Source: Streptomyces sp. STR69 (lineage in GTDB: Bacteria; Actinomycetota; Actinomycetes; Streptomycetales; Streptomycetaceae). Taken from it: a stretch of DNA of 64,000 nt. Both the position numbers and the translations under genes were made by a program. The stretch spans positions 144,210 through 208,209 of the forward strand of contig NZ_JALJRY010000005.1 of assembly GCF_024519455.1 (NCBI RefSeq), given 5' to 3'. A model generated the notes under the pieces. The model saw only the letters and a program-made list of their open reading frames with translations. It made no database searches and had not been told where the DNA came from. This document shows, in pieces, positions 52,009-60,095 of this stretch (position 1 is its first letter; every line of letters begins with the position of its first letter).

Positions 52009-53286
52009 ATGAAGCCCCCGACGAAGGCGCCGTCCGGCCGCCGCCGCCGAGCCCGTGAACCTCGCCGTACCCCGAAGCCGGGATTCCTCACCCTGGCCGT
52101 GTTCCTTGTCGTCGCCTCTCTGGTGACCGGGTATCTGGCGTTGAACCGGGACAGTACGACGCCGACCGCGTCGGCCGGCAAGAACGCCTCGCCGAAGTCG
52201 ACCAAGGAACCCGTCTGGGACGGCAAGACGCAGGTGCTGGGGGACGGCTCGACCTCGTACACGGGGCCGCAGAAGGACCAGTTGAAGGCCGTACCGCTCA
52301 AGCCCGGTGAGAAACCACCCCAGTTCGTCGTCTTCTCCTGGGACGGGGCCCTGCAGGGGGACGACAAACTCTTCTCGCACTACCGGGAGATGGCCAAGGA
52401 GTACAACGCCCACATGACCTTCTTCCTCACGGGCATCTATCTGCTGCCCAAGAGCAAGAGGGACCTGTACCACCCGCCCATGCACCCGGTGGGCTCCGCC
52501 GCCATCGACTTCCCCACCGACCAGCACATCCGCGACACCCTGGAGCAACTCCGCCTGGCCTACGAGCAGGGCAACGACATCGGCACCCACTTCAACGGCC
52601 ACTTCTGCGAGGCCAAGGGCGGCGGTGACTGGAGCGTCGCGCAGTGGAAGAGCGAGATCGACCAGTTCTTCTCCTTCGTCGAGAACTGGAAGACCAACAC
52701 CGGCTACACCGACATCCCGGCCCTGCCCTTCGACTTCAAGAAGGAGGTCGTCGGCGGCCGTGCCCCCTGCCTGGAGGGCCAGCCCAACCTCCTGAAGGCG
52801 CTGAAGGGTTACGGCTGGAAGTACGACGCCAGCTCCCCGGGCGACTTCCAGATATGGCCCACCAAGAAGGACGGCCTCTGGGACTTCCCGCTCGAACTGC
52901 TCCCCTACGGGAACAACATCCAGGCCCTGTCGATGGACTTCAACTTCCTCTACAACCAGTCCAACGGCGCCACCCAGGGCGACCCCTCGAAGTTCGCCGA
53001 CTGGGAACAGAAGACCATCGACTCGTACATGGCCGGCTTCAACCGGGTCTACTACGGCAGCCGTGCGCCCCTGTTCATCGGCAACCACTTCGAGAACTGG
53101 AACGGCAGCATCTACATGAAGGCGATCGACACGATCATCCCGAAGATCTGCACCAAGAAGGGCGTGAAGTGCGTGTCCTTCAAGGAGTTGTCCGACTGGA
53201 TGGATGCGCAGTCGCCGCAGACTTTGCAGCAGTTGCGCAGTCTGGACCCGGCCCAGTCGCCGGACTGGTCCACGGTGGTCAAGTGA
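52009..53286 (+). CDS. polysaccharide-deacetylase-like envelope protein
   Basis: The 425-residue protein has one N-terminal membrane anchor (FLTLAVFLVVASLVTGYLAL). A NodB-like domain follows: FVVFSWDGALQGDDKLF takes the place of the usual TFDDGP, then MTFFLTGIYLLPKS, then IGTHFNGHFCEAKGGGDWSVAQW with His residues for metal, and later APLFIGNHFENWNGSIYMKA. The first Asp of the metal site is present but the second is missing or shifted, so catalytic ability is uncertain. It is expected outside the membrane acting on cell-wall glycan, in line with the PBP gene just upstream. Confidence 0.85.
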   Translation: MKPPTKAPSGRRRRAREPRRTPKPGFLTLAVFLVVASLVTGYLALNRDSTTPTASAGKNASPKSTKEPVWDGKTQVLGDGSTSYTGPQKDQLKAVPLKPGEKPPQFVVFSWDGALQGDDKLFSHYREMAKEYNAHMTFFLTGIYLLPKSKRDLYHPPMHPVGSAAIDFPTDQHIRDTLEQLRLAYEQGNDIGTHFNGHFCEAKGGGDWSVAQWKSEIDQFFSFVENWKTNTGYTDIPALPFDFKKEVVGGRAPCLEGQPNLLKALKGYGWKYDASSPGDFQIWPTKKDGLWDFPLELLPYGNNIQALSMDFNFLYNQSNGATQGDPSKFADWEQKTIDSYMAGFNRVYYGSRAPLFIGNHFENWNGSIYMKAIDTIIPKICTKKGVKCVSFKELSDWMDAQSPQTLQQLRSLDPAQSPDWSTVVK

Positions 53287-53395
53287 CCTGTCGCGACTGG
53301 TGAACTCACCAACCGCAACCCCCTTCACAGTAGCCACACATGGCGTGCGAAGATGCCCTCGCCCGGTAGGCGTACCGGCGTAGAGGGGAACACCA

Positions 53396-54565
53396 TTGAA
53401 ATCCAGAAAACTGAGCCGTAGCCGGAGCCGCACGGCCATAGTCACGGCGGCGGCGGCCTCCGTCGTCGCCGGGGTCGCCCTCGTGCCCAACTGGAGCGCG
53501 GGAGCGGCCGTAGTCAACGACCCGACCGTGGACGCCTCGACCAAGGCGACCTTCCAGAAGCTGGCCGACGCGGTCTTCACCGACCGCACCCAGGCCCTCG
53601 TCCACGGGGCGACGACGAAGCAGAGCACCTCGCGCTTCTCGGGCGACGTCCGTCTCTCCAGCACCCAGACGCGCGACGAGAAGTCCGCGCTGAGCGCGCT
53701 GCGGGGCCGCCAGAGCAGCATCGCGAAGCTCGGCGAGACGTACAGCACGGGCAGCACCAAGGTCACGCTCGACGCGACCCGGGTCACCGGCCGTACCGCC
53801 AAGGCCGACGTCACCGAGACGACCACGCTGACGTACGCGAAGGCCACCGCCGGCGCACCGAAGACCACCGGCTTCCAGGCCCACCACGAGTTGACCTTCA
53901 AGGCCGACCAGCAGGGCACCTGGCAGCTGTCGAACATCCAGGACACCGACACCGGCGGCCTCGCCGTCAACACGGTGGCCAAGCCCGCGGTCAAGGCGTC
54001 GCCCGCCCCTGCCGACGACGGCAACACCACGCCGGACGCACCGCGCGCGGCCACCACCCGCAACCCGGTGGCGGTCCCGAAGACGAGCACGGCGTACGAC
54101 TACAAGGCGATGGCGACCTACGCCGAGAAGTACTGGAACGTGTACAACACGGACTACCCGAACTTCAACGGCCACGCGGACGGCGGCGACTGCACCAACT
54201 TCGTCAGCCAGTCCCTGAAGGCCGGCGGCTGGAAGCACGTCCCGGGCTACGTCTACGACTACACGAAGTGGTTCGGCACCGCCGACATCCAGTCGGACTC
54301 CTTCGTCGGCGTCAACGAGTGGTCCTGGTTCGCCCAGAACTCCAAGCGGACCACCCCGCTCGCCAACGTCTACCAGGCGGAGGTCGGTGACGTCATCCAG
54401 GTCGACTTCGACCGGGACGGCGCGAAGGACCACACGATGATCGTGACGTACAAGGCCAACGGCATCCCGTACGTCACCTACCACTCGAACAACACCTACC
54501 GCAGGTCGCTGTCGAGCCTCATCGCGTCGTACCCGAACGCGTACTACTACGCCTACCGCACCTGA
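53396..54565 (+). CDS. secreted amidase_6-domain protein
   Basis: The 389-residue product starts at a TTG after GAGGGG and has a Sec signal peptide (AIVTAAAASVVAGVALVPNWSAGAAV). Residues about 30-200 are a variable domain. The C-terminal amidase_6 domain (about 240-385) has the nucleophile Cys in GHADGGDCTNFVSQSLKAGGW, the DHTMIVTYKANGIPYVTYHSNN His region and a final YYYAYRT. Such domains are cysteine amidases, probably cutting peptidoglycan peptides. A 109-bp gap to the previous gene suggests its own promoter. Confidence 0.9.
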   Translation: MKSRKLSRSRSRTAIVTAAAASVVAGVALVPNWSAGAAVVNDPTVDASTKATFQKLADAVFTDRTQALVHGATTKQSTSRFSGDVRLSSTQTRDEKSALSALRGRQSSIAKLGETYSTGSTKVTLDATRVTGRTAKADVTETTTLTYAKATAGAPKTTGFQAHHELTFKADQQGTWQLSNIQDTDTGGLAVNTVAKPAVKASPAPADDGNTTPDAPRAATTRNPVAVPKTSTAYDYKAMATYAEKYWNVYNTDYPNFNGHADGGDCTNFVSQSLKAGGWKHVPGYVYDYTKWFGTADIQSDSFVGVNEWSWFAQNSKRTTPLANVYQAEVGDVIQVDFDRDGAKDHTMIVTYKANGIPYVTYHSNNTYRRSLSSLIASYPNAYYYAYRT

Positions 54566-54594
54566 GCCTCGCAGGTCGGCACCCGCCGCCGGGC

Positions 54595-55983
54595 TCAGTG
54601 TCCGGCGGCGGTCCCGCGCTCCTCGCGGATCTGGCCGACCACCCGCGCGACCGTCTGCCGTACGGCCTCCGTCTCGGTCAGGAAGTGCCAGTAGTCCGGG
54701 TGACGGCCCTCCAGCGTGGCGACCGCGCGGTCGAGGCGGCCGACGGCGTCGTCCAGGGGCCGGGCGTGCCGCGGCTCGGGCGTGGTCCGTCCCGACATCG
54801 CCAGGCGCTGGGCGTCACGGATCGCGAAGCGGGTGCGGTCGATCTCCTGCTGCGGGTCCTTCTGTACGGCGTTCAGCCGCCGCAGCCGGTCACCGGCCGC
54901 CGACACGGCCTCGTCGGTGGTGTTCAGCAAAGCCCGCACCGTCGACAGCAGTGACGTGGCGTCCGGCCAGCGCTGCGCGTCCCGCGCGGCCTGCGCCTCC
55001 TTCAGCTTCGCCTCGGCCTGCCGTACGTTCTCACCGGCCTGGTCGGGCACGTGCTGGAGGTCCTGCCAGCACGCGGCCGAGAACCGCCGCCGCAGCTCGC
55101 TCAGCACCGGGTCGACCTGGCCCGCGCGGGTGGTGAGCGCCTGCGCGCGGGTCCGCAGCGAGACCAGCCGGTGGTCGATCTCGGCGGCCCGCTCGGGCAG
55201 TTGACCGGCCTCGGCCGTGATGGCCTCCGCCTCCCGCGCGACCTGCGTGGCCCGCTCCAGCGTCTGCGGCACGCCGTGCTGCCCGGCGCCCTGGTTCAGC
55301 TTCGTGAGCTCCGGCCCGAGCTTGGCGAGCCGCCCGGCGAGATCGTCGGCCCGCAGTCCCGACGCCCGTACGGCGTCCAGCGCGTTGCTCGCGGCCAGCA
55401 GCGCCTGCCGGGCCCGCTCCACGGCCGGCGCCAGCCGCGCCAACTGCGTCTCCGCCTTGCCGAGCAGCGGACCGAGCCCGCTCTCGAACCGGTCCAACTC
55501 CTGCTTGACCTGGCCGAGTTGATCCTTGGCGGCGGTCAACTCGGCACGGGCCTGGTTCGCGGCGGCGGCCTCCAGATCGTCGCGGTCGAGGTCGTGCGCG
55601 TCCACGGCGTTGATGTAACGGCCGCTCGCCTCGTCGATCCGCCGGCCCAGCGCCTCGAAGTCGCTCACCGCGCGGCGCGCGGCCGGCGAGTCGTCGACCG
55701 CGGTGATGGTGTCTATCGAGATCCGCAGATCCCGCTGGGCGGTGTCCAGCTCGTAGAACGCGGCGGCGGCGGCGTCCTTGGCGGCCTGCGCCTCGGCCCG
55801 CTGACCCTCGGCCCGCCCCCCGAACCAGCGCCGGGTGCCACCGCCCGCGAACGCGGCGGCCAGCGCCGGTGCGGCGAGCAGCGGCAGGCTCATCAGCGTG
55901 AGGGTGTCGAAGGCGGCACGGGCGGCGGAACCGCGCCGGGACCGTGTGAGCGGCGAATACGGCTGCGCAGGTGTCGCCGTCAC
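54595..55983 (-). CDS. membrane-anchored coiled-coil protein of unknown function
   Basis: The 462-residue protein starts at a GTG with GGGAGAGGG. One membrane helix (LMSLPLLAAPALAAAFAGGG, about 31-50) is followed by about 390 residues of helical heptads rich in Ala, Arg, Glu and Gln, with few Gly or Pro. Motifs such as AALAYxELDTAQRDLRISIDT and DPQQEIDRTRFAIRDAQRLAMSG recur in Streptomyces homologues as I recall. The shape recalls EzrA- or tropomyosin-like scaffolds. Function is not known. Confidence 0.75.
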   Translation of the reverse strand: MTATPAQPYSPLTRSRRGSAARAAFDTLTLMSLPLLAAPALAAAFAGGGTRRWFGGRAEGQRAEAQAAKDAAAAAFYELDTAQRDLRISIDTITAVDDSPAARRAVSDFEALGRRIDEASGRYINAVDAHDLDRDDLEAAAANQARAELTAAKDQLGQVKQELDRFESGLGPLLGKAETQLARLAPAVERARQALLAASNALDAVRASGLRADDLAGRLAKLGPELTKLNQGAGQHGVPQTLERATQVAREAEAITAEAGQLPERAAEIDHRLVSLRTRAQALTTRAGQVDPVLSELRRRFSAACWQDLQHVPDQAGENVRQAEAKLKEAQAARDAQRWPDATSLLSTVRALLNTTDEAVSAAGDRLRRLNAVQKDPQQEIDRTRFAIRDAQRLAMSGRTTPEPRHARPLDDAVGRLDRAVATLEGRHPDYWHFLTETEAVRQTVARVVGQIREERGTAAGH

Positions 55984-56054
55984 ATCCCTCTCCCGTGTTG
56001 TGCGTCCTGACCGTTGTCATTCTCCCACCGGTAGAGGACGAACACACGGGCCGG

Positions 56055-56126
56055 TCAGTTCGCGTTCCGCACCGTGACTTTCCCGTCGCCGGTGTGGGCG
56101 GTCACCACCTTGCTTTCGAGCAGGGT
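56055..56126 (-). pseudogene. 3' remnant of a DUF4097-type lipoprotein gene
   Basis: Reading the minus strand, the last 24 codons end GTLLESKVVTAHTGDGKVTVRNAN. The GDGKVTVR-like repeat is the signature of DUF4097 beta-repeat proteins, which in Streptomyces end in just this way. The matching N-terminal part with lipobox is at 57698-57905. About 1.6 kb of other DNA with a TnpB gene lies between the two parts. Confidence 0.65.
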
Positions 56127-56136
56127 GCCTAGTCCT

Positions 56137-56346
56137 TCAGGGCCTGGGTGAACGCCCATTCCCGTGTAGCGGGGCAGGGGAGGCTGAATCGCCGCCAGGG
56201 TGATTCGGCGTCTCAGGAGCGACGGCGGTGAGGCCGGCCTCAAGCAGGTGCAGCATCTCGGAGTTGAGAGACCGCCGGTCGGTGGCCGCCTGGCCGGTCA
56301 GTCGTTGGTGAAGGTCTTCAGGCAGGCGAAGCGTAAATTTGATCAT
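56137..56346 (-). CDS. small ribbon-helix-helix (Arc-type) protein beside TnpB
   Basis: The 69-residue protein begins MIKFTLRLPEDLHQRLTGQAATDRRSLNSEMLHLLEAGL, a textbook ribbon-helix-helix: one strand, then two helices. The remaining 27 residues are polar. RHH proteins are dimeric DNA binders, often antitoxins or autoregulators. It is transcribed divergently from tnpB with only 28 bp between the starts, so it may control that gene or belong to the same mobile element. There is no toxin gene next to it. Confidence 0.7.
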   Translation of the reverse strand: MIKFTLRLPEDLHQRLTGQAATDRRSLNSEMLHLLEAGLTAVAPETPNHPGGDSASPAPLHGNGRSPRP

Positions 56347-56374
56347 GCCGTCATTGTGCCGCTACCATGGTGGC

Positions 56375-57771
56375 ATGTCACGTTTCCGGATGTATCCGAC
56401 GAGTGAGCAGGCGGGCATCGTGCTCGGCCACTGCGCGCACGCCCGGTACGTGTGGAACCTGGCCGTCGAGCAGCACTCCCACTGGCGCAAGGACAGGAAG
56501 GCGGCGCCGGGTTTCGCCGAGCAGTGCCGCCAGCTCACCGAGGCCCGGCGGGAGAACGAGTGGCTGCGCGAGGGCAACGCCGACGTGATGCAGCAGGCCC
56601 TCAAGGACTTCGCGCAGGCCAAGAACGCCCGCTTCACGTCCGCGTTCGGTGAACCGACCTGGCGCAAGCGGTTCCGACACGAGGGCTTCCGCGTCATCGG
56701 CACAGACCGTGTTCCCGAGTCGGAGCTGGACGACAGCCCGAAGCTGAACGCCAAGACCGGCAATCAGGTCATGGGCCGCTCGGTGGTGGTGCAGAAGCTC
56801 AACCGGCGCTGGGCGCAGGTGAAGGTGCCCGGCTGCGGCTGGGTTCGCTTCCGCCTCACCCGCACCGGCCTGCCGGAGGCGAAGACGTACCGGGTCACCT
56901 TCCGCAACAATCAGTGGCACATCGCTTTCGCCGTCATCCCCGAACCGGTCCCCGCGCCCGGCACGGGTGAGGCCATCGGCGTCGACCGGGGTGTGGCCAT
57001 CACGGCCGCCCTCTCGGACGGTCGCAGGCTCAACTGCCCCCAGCTCACGGTGAAAGAGCGGGCGCAGATCCGCAAGCACCAGCGCCGCGCCGCCCGCGCC
57101 CCGAAGGCAGTGAGCGGAAGACCGCCGAGTACGCGAAGGCCGCCAGGCTCAAGGCCCGAGAAGCCGACCGGCGCAAGGACTGGTGCGAGAAGACCTCCAC
57201 CATGCTCGCCCGGACGTACGGCGTGATCCGGTTCGAGAAGCTGAACATCAAGAACATGACCGCCAGGGCCAGGCCGAAGCCCGACCCGGAGCAGCCTGGC
57301 AGGTTCCTGAAGAACGGCCGGGCTGCCAAGGCCGGGCTGAACCGGGCCATCCTGGCCCAGGGCTGGGGTCTGCTGCGCCGCCGTACCGAACACAAGGCTC
57401 CTGGCCGGGTCGAGGACGTACCCGCCCCCTACACGTCTCTGCGGTGCAGTGCCTGCGGATGGATCGAGAAGAAGTCGCGCAAGAGCCAAGCCGACTTCGT
57501 CTGCGTGTCCTGCGGGTTCACCTGCAACGCCGATGAGAACGCAGCAGTCAATGTCGCGGCAGGACAGGGCGGGATCCCCCGCCCCCGGCATACCGCCGGT
57601 GCCGGAGGGGTGACAGCGGCCACCAGCCGTTCGAACGCCCGTGAACCTCAACCCACGTGGGTTGGAATCCCCTCTTGTAAGAGGGGGAGGATGTCAAATG
57701 GGAACTCGACGAGTCTCGTCTCGTCCGAGTCGATGGTGAGGGCACGGCCCGGCAGCGCGAAGGCCCGGTGA
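56375..57771 (+). pseudogene. tnpB: TnpB (IS605 OrfB) with a -1 frameshift
   Basis: Frame A (56375 to about 57106) gives MSRFRMYPTSEQAGIVLGHCAHARYVWNLAVEQH through the RuvC Asp in AIGVDRGVAITAAL. Frame B (from about 57106) gives KTAEYAKAARLKAREADRRKD, the catalytic Glu in YGVIRFEKLNIKNM, the zinc finger SLRCSACG and FVCVSCGF, and the last Asp in CNADENAAVNVA. One G is missing in the run at 57104-57108 (CCGAAGGCAG); restoring it joins the frames. TnpB is an RNA-guided nuclease and all three catalytic residues survive across the two frames. The frame also runs past the element end to a stop at 57771. Confidence 0.85.
57540..57697 (+). ncRNA. possible omega-RNA region at the tnpB 3' end
   Basis: In IS605-type elements the guide RNA is formed from the 3' end of tnpB and the right end of the element, and its guide starts just beyond the end. 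Here the palindrome and hairpin at 57648-57685 end in GATGTCAA at 57697, so the guide would begin with ATGGGAACTC from the host gene. Inferred by position only. Confidence 0.35.
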
Positions 57772-57905
57772 TCGGGGTGCTTGTCGTCACCGGCGGAGGC
57801 GGTACCGCAGGCGGTGGCGCCGAGGATCAGCAGGGCGAGGATGCCGGTGGCGGTCGCGGCGCGGCGACGGGTACGGGTACGGGTACCGGCATGGGTACGG
57901 GTCAC
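57698..57905 (-). pseudogene. 5' remnant of a DUF4097-type lipoprotein gene
   Basis: From GTG 57905 (AGAGGG site) the fragment runs through a signal peptide (ATATGILALLILGATAC, lipobox GATAC) to HRAFALPGRALTIDSDETRLVEF, the start of the beta-repeat part. The frame then enters element DNA. The matching C-terminal end is at 56055-56126, so the gene has lost its middle, about 150 residues by comparison with relatives I recall. The GGGTAC repeats at about 57868-57900 encode Arg/Thr pairs. Confidence 0.7.
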
Positions 57906-58108
57906 GATGGTTTCCCTCTGGGGCGGTCGCGGAGTCCCGGTGACTCCTACGGCTCCCCTCGCCCGTAGGGAGCGACGCTCCTCAGGGGCATCCGGTGCGC
58001 TCCCGGACCCGGGGTGGGGAAAACCCCCGGCACTTCTCCGGGGGATACGGGTGGGGATACGGGTTTGCAGGACAGGCCCCCTGGCAATGTAGGCTGTCGA
58101 CTCGTCCT

Positions 58109-58183
58109 GGGCGCGTAGCTCAGGGGTAGAGCGTCGCCCTTACAAGGCGAATGTCGGCGGTTCGAAACCGTCCGCGCCCACCA
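58109..58183 (+). tRNA. tRNA-Val (anticodon TAC)
   Basis: The acceptor arms GGGCGCG (58109-58115) and CGCGCCC (58173-58179) pair. D arm AGCTCAGGGGTAGAGC, anticodon stem TCGCC-CTTACAA-GGCGA with anticodon TAC, and T arm GGCGGTTCGAAACCGTC are all regular. CCA is encoded (58181-58183). It reads GUA and, by wobble, other Val codons. Confidence 0.97.
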
Positions 58184-58199
58184 GGATAAACAGCAGGTC

Positions 58200-58236
58200 A
58201 GAGGCCTTCCGGGGAGATCTCCGGGAGGCCTCTTTC
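58200..58236 (+). terminator. terminator after tRNA-Val
   Basis: AGAGGCC (58200-58206) pairs with GGCCTCT (58227-58233) with an inner GGAGATCTCC palindrome, followed by T residues, 16 bp after the tRNA. Confidence 0.8.
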
Positions 58237-58377
58237 CGTGCTCGGAGTCCACCTCGCCCTGCGGGATGCGCCGCACGGGCCACCGGGTTGTCGCCTGCCG
58301 TCCAGACCCGCCCGGGTTTCTACGGAAGGTGCCGGAAGGCGCTCGCGGATTTCGGGGGCGGTGGGCAGGATGGGCTC

Positions 58378-58785
58378 ATGACTCAACCTGGCGCCACGCC
58401 CTCGGGTTCCGTGTTGTCCCTGTGGTCGAAGGACTCGGTGTTGTCGATCGGTTCGGTGGGGTCGGTGCTGTCCATCGGTTCCGTCGGGTCGGCCCTGTCC
58501 GTCGGGTCGATCGGGAGCTCGCTGTCGGCCGGGTCGATCGGCTCGGCGCTGTCGGTGGTCTCGGCGGGCTCGTGGCTCAGCACGGGGTCCGTACTGTCCG
58601 CGCAGTCACGGTGGTCGGTGCTGTCGTGGCGTGCGACGCGCGGGTTCCGGGCGGTCGGGGCCGGGTCCGGAGCGGGGACCGGCACCGGGGTCCGTTTCGG
58701 CGGGGTGCCGGTCGTGGGAGCGGTCGGGGTCGTCGGGGCTGTGGCGGCCTTGGCACTTGCCCAACGGGCGCTGCGTAAGCCGTAG
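58378..58785 (+). CDS. Gly/Ser/Val repeat protein with C-terminal membrane helix
   Basis: The 135-residue protein (ATG 58378, AGGA ahead) is built from a repeat of about five residues, GSVLSI-GSVGS-VLSIG-SVGSA-LSVGS-type, from residue 9 to about 75. A basic patch WRATRGFRAVG follows, then a Gly-rich linker and a hydrophobic helix VPVVGAVGVVGAVAALALA near the end. The regular SxLS/GSVGS period suggests a beta-solenoid or self-assembling surface strip held at the membrane. I recall similar Streptomyces hypothetical proteins but know of no function. Confidence 0.7.
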   Translation: MTQPGATPSGSVLSLWSKDSVLSIGSVGSVLSIGSVGSALSVGSIGSSLSAGSIGSALSVVSAGSWLSTGSVLSAQSRWSVLSWRATRGFRAVGAGSGAGTGTGVRFGGVPVVGAVGVVGAVAALALAQRALRKP

Positions 58786-58800
58786 TTGGGGACGGCGGGG

Positions 58801-59196
58801 TCAGGACCAGAACTCGTTCGACCTGTCGATGTCCTCGACGCACTCGTCCAGGTCCGTGATCCTGTCGCCGAGGATGCGGAAGACGATGCCGCCGGTCTCG
58901 TCGATGCGCTTGCCGTCGCGCTCGGCCGTGACGTGGTGGAGTGTGACCGCGTGGCCCCGGCCGTCGACCAGGACGTTGCGCAGTTCGACGCGCAGGGTGC
59001 CGTTCGTCTGAGCGAAGAGCTGACCGTACATGTCGATGGCTGCGTCCAGGCCCTTGAAGTCGCCGGACAACGGGTGGGTGCCGGGAACGTGGTGCGTGAC
59101 GTCCGAGGACATCAGCCCGCGCAGGGTGTCCATGTCGCCGCGGACGAAGGCGTCGTAGCCCTTGCGGACGAGGAGTGCGTGCGGGTGGTCGGCCAT
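58801..59196 (-). CDS. NTF2/SnoaL-like protein
   Basis: The 131-residue protein has the SnoaL-like cone fold: NPHALLVRKGYDAFVRGDMDTLRGLMSSDVTHHVPGTHPLSG, then GLDAAIDMYGQLF, VDGRGHAVTLHHVTAERDGKRID and IVFRILGDRITDLDECVEDIDRSNEFW. Such proteins are polyketide cyclases, isomerases or ligand carriers, and no catalytic residue singles out one role here. There is no signal peptide. Confidence 0.85.
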   Translation of the reverse strand: MADHPHALLVRKGYDAFVRGDMDTLRGLMSSDVTHHVPGTHPLSGDFKGLDAAIDMYGQLFAQTNGTLRVELRNVLVDGRGHAVTLHHVTAERDGKRIDETGGIVFRILGDRITDLDECVEDIDRSNEFWS

Positions 59197-59241
59197 GATC
59201 GATCGCCGCCTCTCGGTTGCTTCGGCGATATAAGGCTTCTC

Positions 59242-59598
59242 TCAGCCATTGTCCGCCTTGTCGTCCACCGATGGCGCCTCGTGGGCGTGCTTCAGCTTCA
59301 TTCGTGACTCGACGCGCTCCGCCGCGGTGACTTCCGTCCAGAAGCGGTGGCCGCTGACGAAGACCGCGAGTTCGTGCTCACGCTGCCGGAGCTTCTCCAC
59401 CTCGGCCTGTTCGTCGGGCGTCCAACCTGGAGAGGCGGGGCGTTCCACCTTGCGCCAGCCGCCCGTGTCGCTGAACCCGTCCAGGGGCTCGACCGACCAG
59501 GGCAGCCGCTTCAGCAGGGACGTCAGCTCTGCCCGGACCTGATGCAGCTCCTCCTGACCGGCGAGGAGGTCGCTAGGGAAGTCATAGGTCGTTGCCAC
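59242..59598 (-). CDS. hypothetical 118-residue protein
   Basis: This soluble protein (VATTYDFPSDLLAGQEELHQVRAELTSLLKRLPWSVEP) has helical, charged ends and a central GGWRKVERPASPGWTPDEQAEVEKLRQREHELAVFVSGHRFW. No family is recognised. The GTG start lacks a ribosome site and may be leaderless. It lies between an NTF2-like gene and the TnsA remnant, in the accessory patch. Confidence 0.6.
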   Translation of the reverse strand: MATTYDFPSDLLAGQEELHQVRAELTSLLKRLPWSVEPLDGFSDTGGWRKVERPASPGWTPDEQAEVEKLRQREHELAVFVSGHRFWTEVTAAERVESRMKLKHAHEAPSVDDKADNG

Positions 59599-59651
59599 GC
59601 GCTAATGCTACGCCTGTTCGAATTTGGGTCGCGAGTTCCTTCCGGGACTTC

Positions 59652-59990
59652 ATGCGAACGGGTGTGGGCGGTACGGGGGGTCAGGCGGTACCGGTGCGTC
59701 CGTTCCGGTGGCCCAGGGGTGGGGAGAGCTTTGCGGGCTGGTACCTCTGTGCGACGACGGGTCGGCATATCGGCTACGAGTCGTGGCTGGAGCGGGACAG
59801 TCTGAACCTCCTGAATGCGGATCCGCAGGTGACGGGGATCGCGTCGCAGCCGTTCTGCCTGCTGCACCGGCACGACGGCGGGTGTCCGCGTCGGCATGCT
59901 CCCGACTGTTTCCTGCGCCTTGCGAGCGACGACCCCAGGGAGACATGGCGCTGCTTTCTCGACGACCACGACACCTGGATCCCCCTGACC
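59652..59990 (+). pseudogene. remnant of a TnsA-like transposase endonuclease
   Basis: PVRPFRWPRGGESFAGWYLCATTGRHIGYESWLERDSLNLLNADPQVTGIASQPFCLLHRHDGGCPRRHAPDCFLRL is the N-terminal half of the actinobacterial TnsA-like family, with catalytic Glu in GYESWLERD and Asp in HAPDCFLRL. The rest, including the basic catalytic residue region, is replaced by DDPRETWRCFLDDHDTW and unrelated sequence. The frame stays open into the methyltransferase ATG at 60096. The nuclease cannot be active. Confidence 0.65.
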
Positions 59991-60095
59991 CCACCATCAC
60001 GGCGCTCCACATCGCCGTCGCCCGGGAATCTCAGCCGGCCGAGTCCCGGGAAACCCAGTGGCTCTTCGGGCCCGGCTCTGAATACGTTCGGCCGC

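Larger units (their letters stand above)
56137..57697 (+). mobile_element. IS200/IS605-type TnpB element (no TnpA)
   Basis: The element holds a broken tnpB and probably the divergent RHH gene. Its right end has the palindrome CAACCCACGTGGGTTG (57648-57663), the hairpin CCCTCTTGTAAGAGGG (57670-57685) and the terminal GGAGGATGTCAA ending at 57697, as in this family. The left boundary is not resolved and is placed at the RHH stop. There is no target duplication to be expected. The element interrupts a DUF4097-type lipoprotein gene. Confidence 0.65.
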
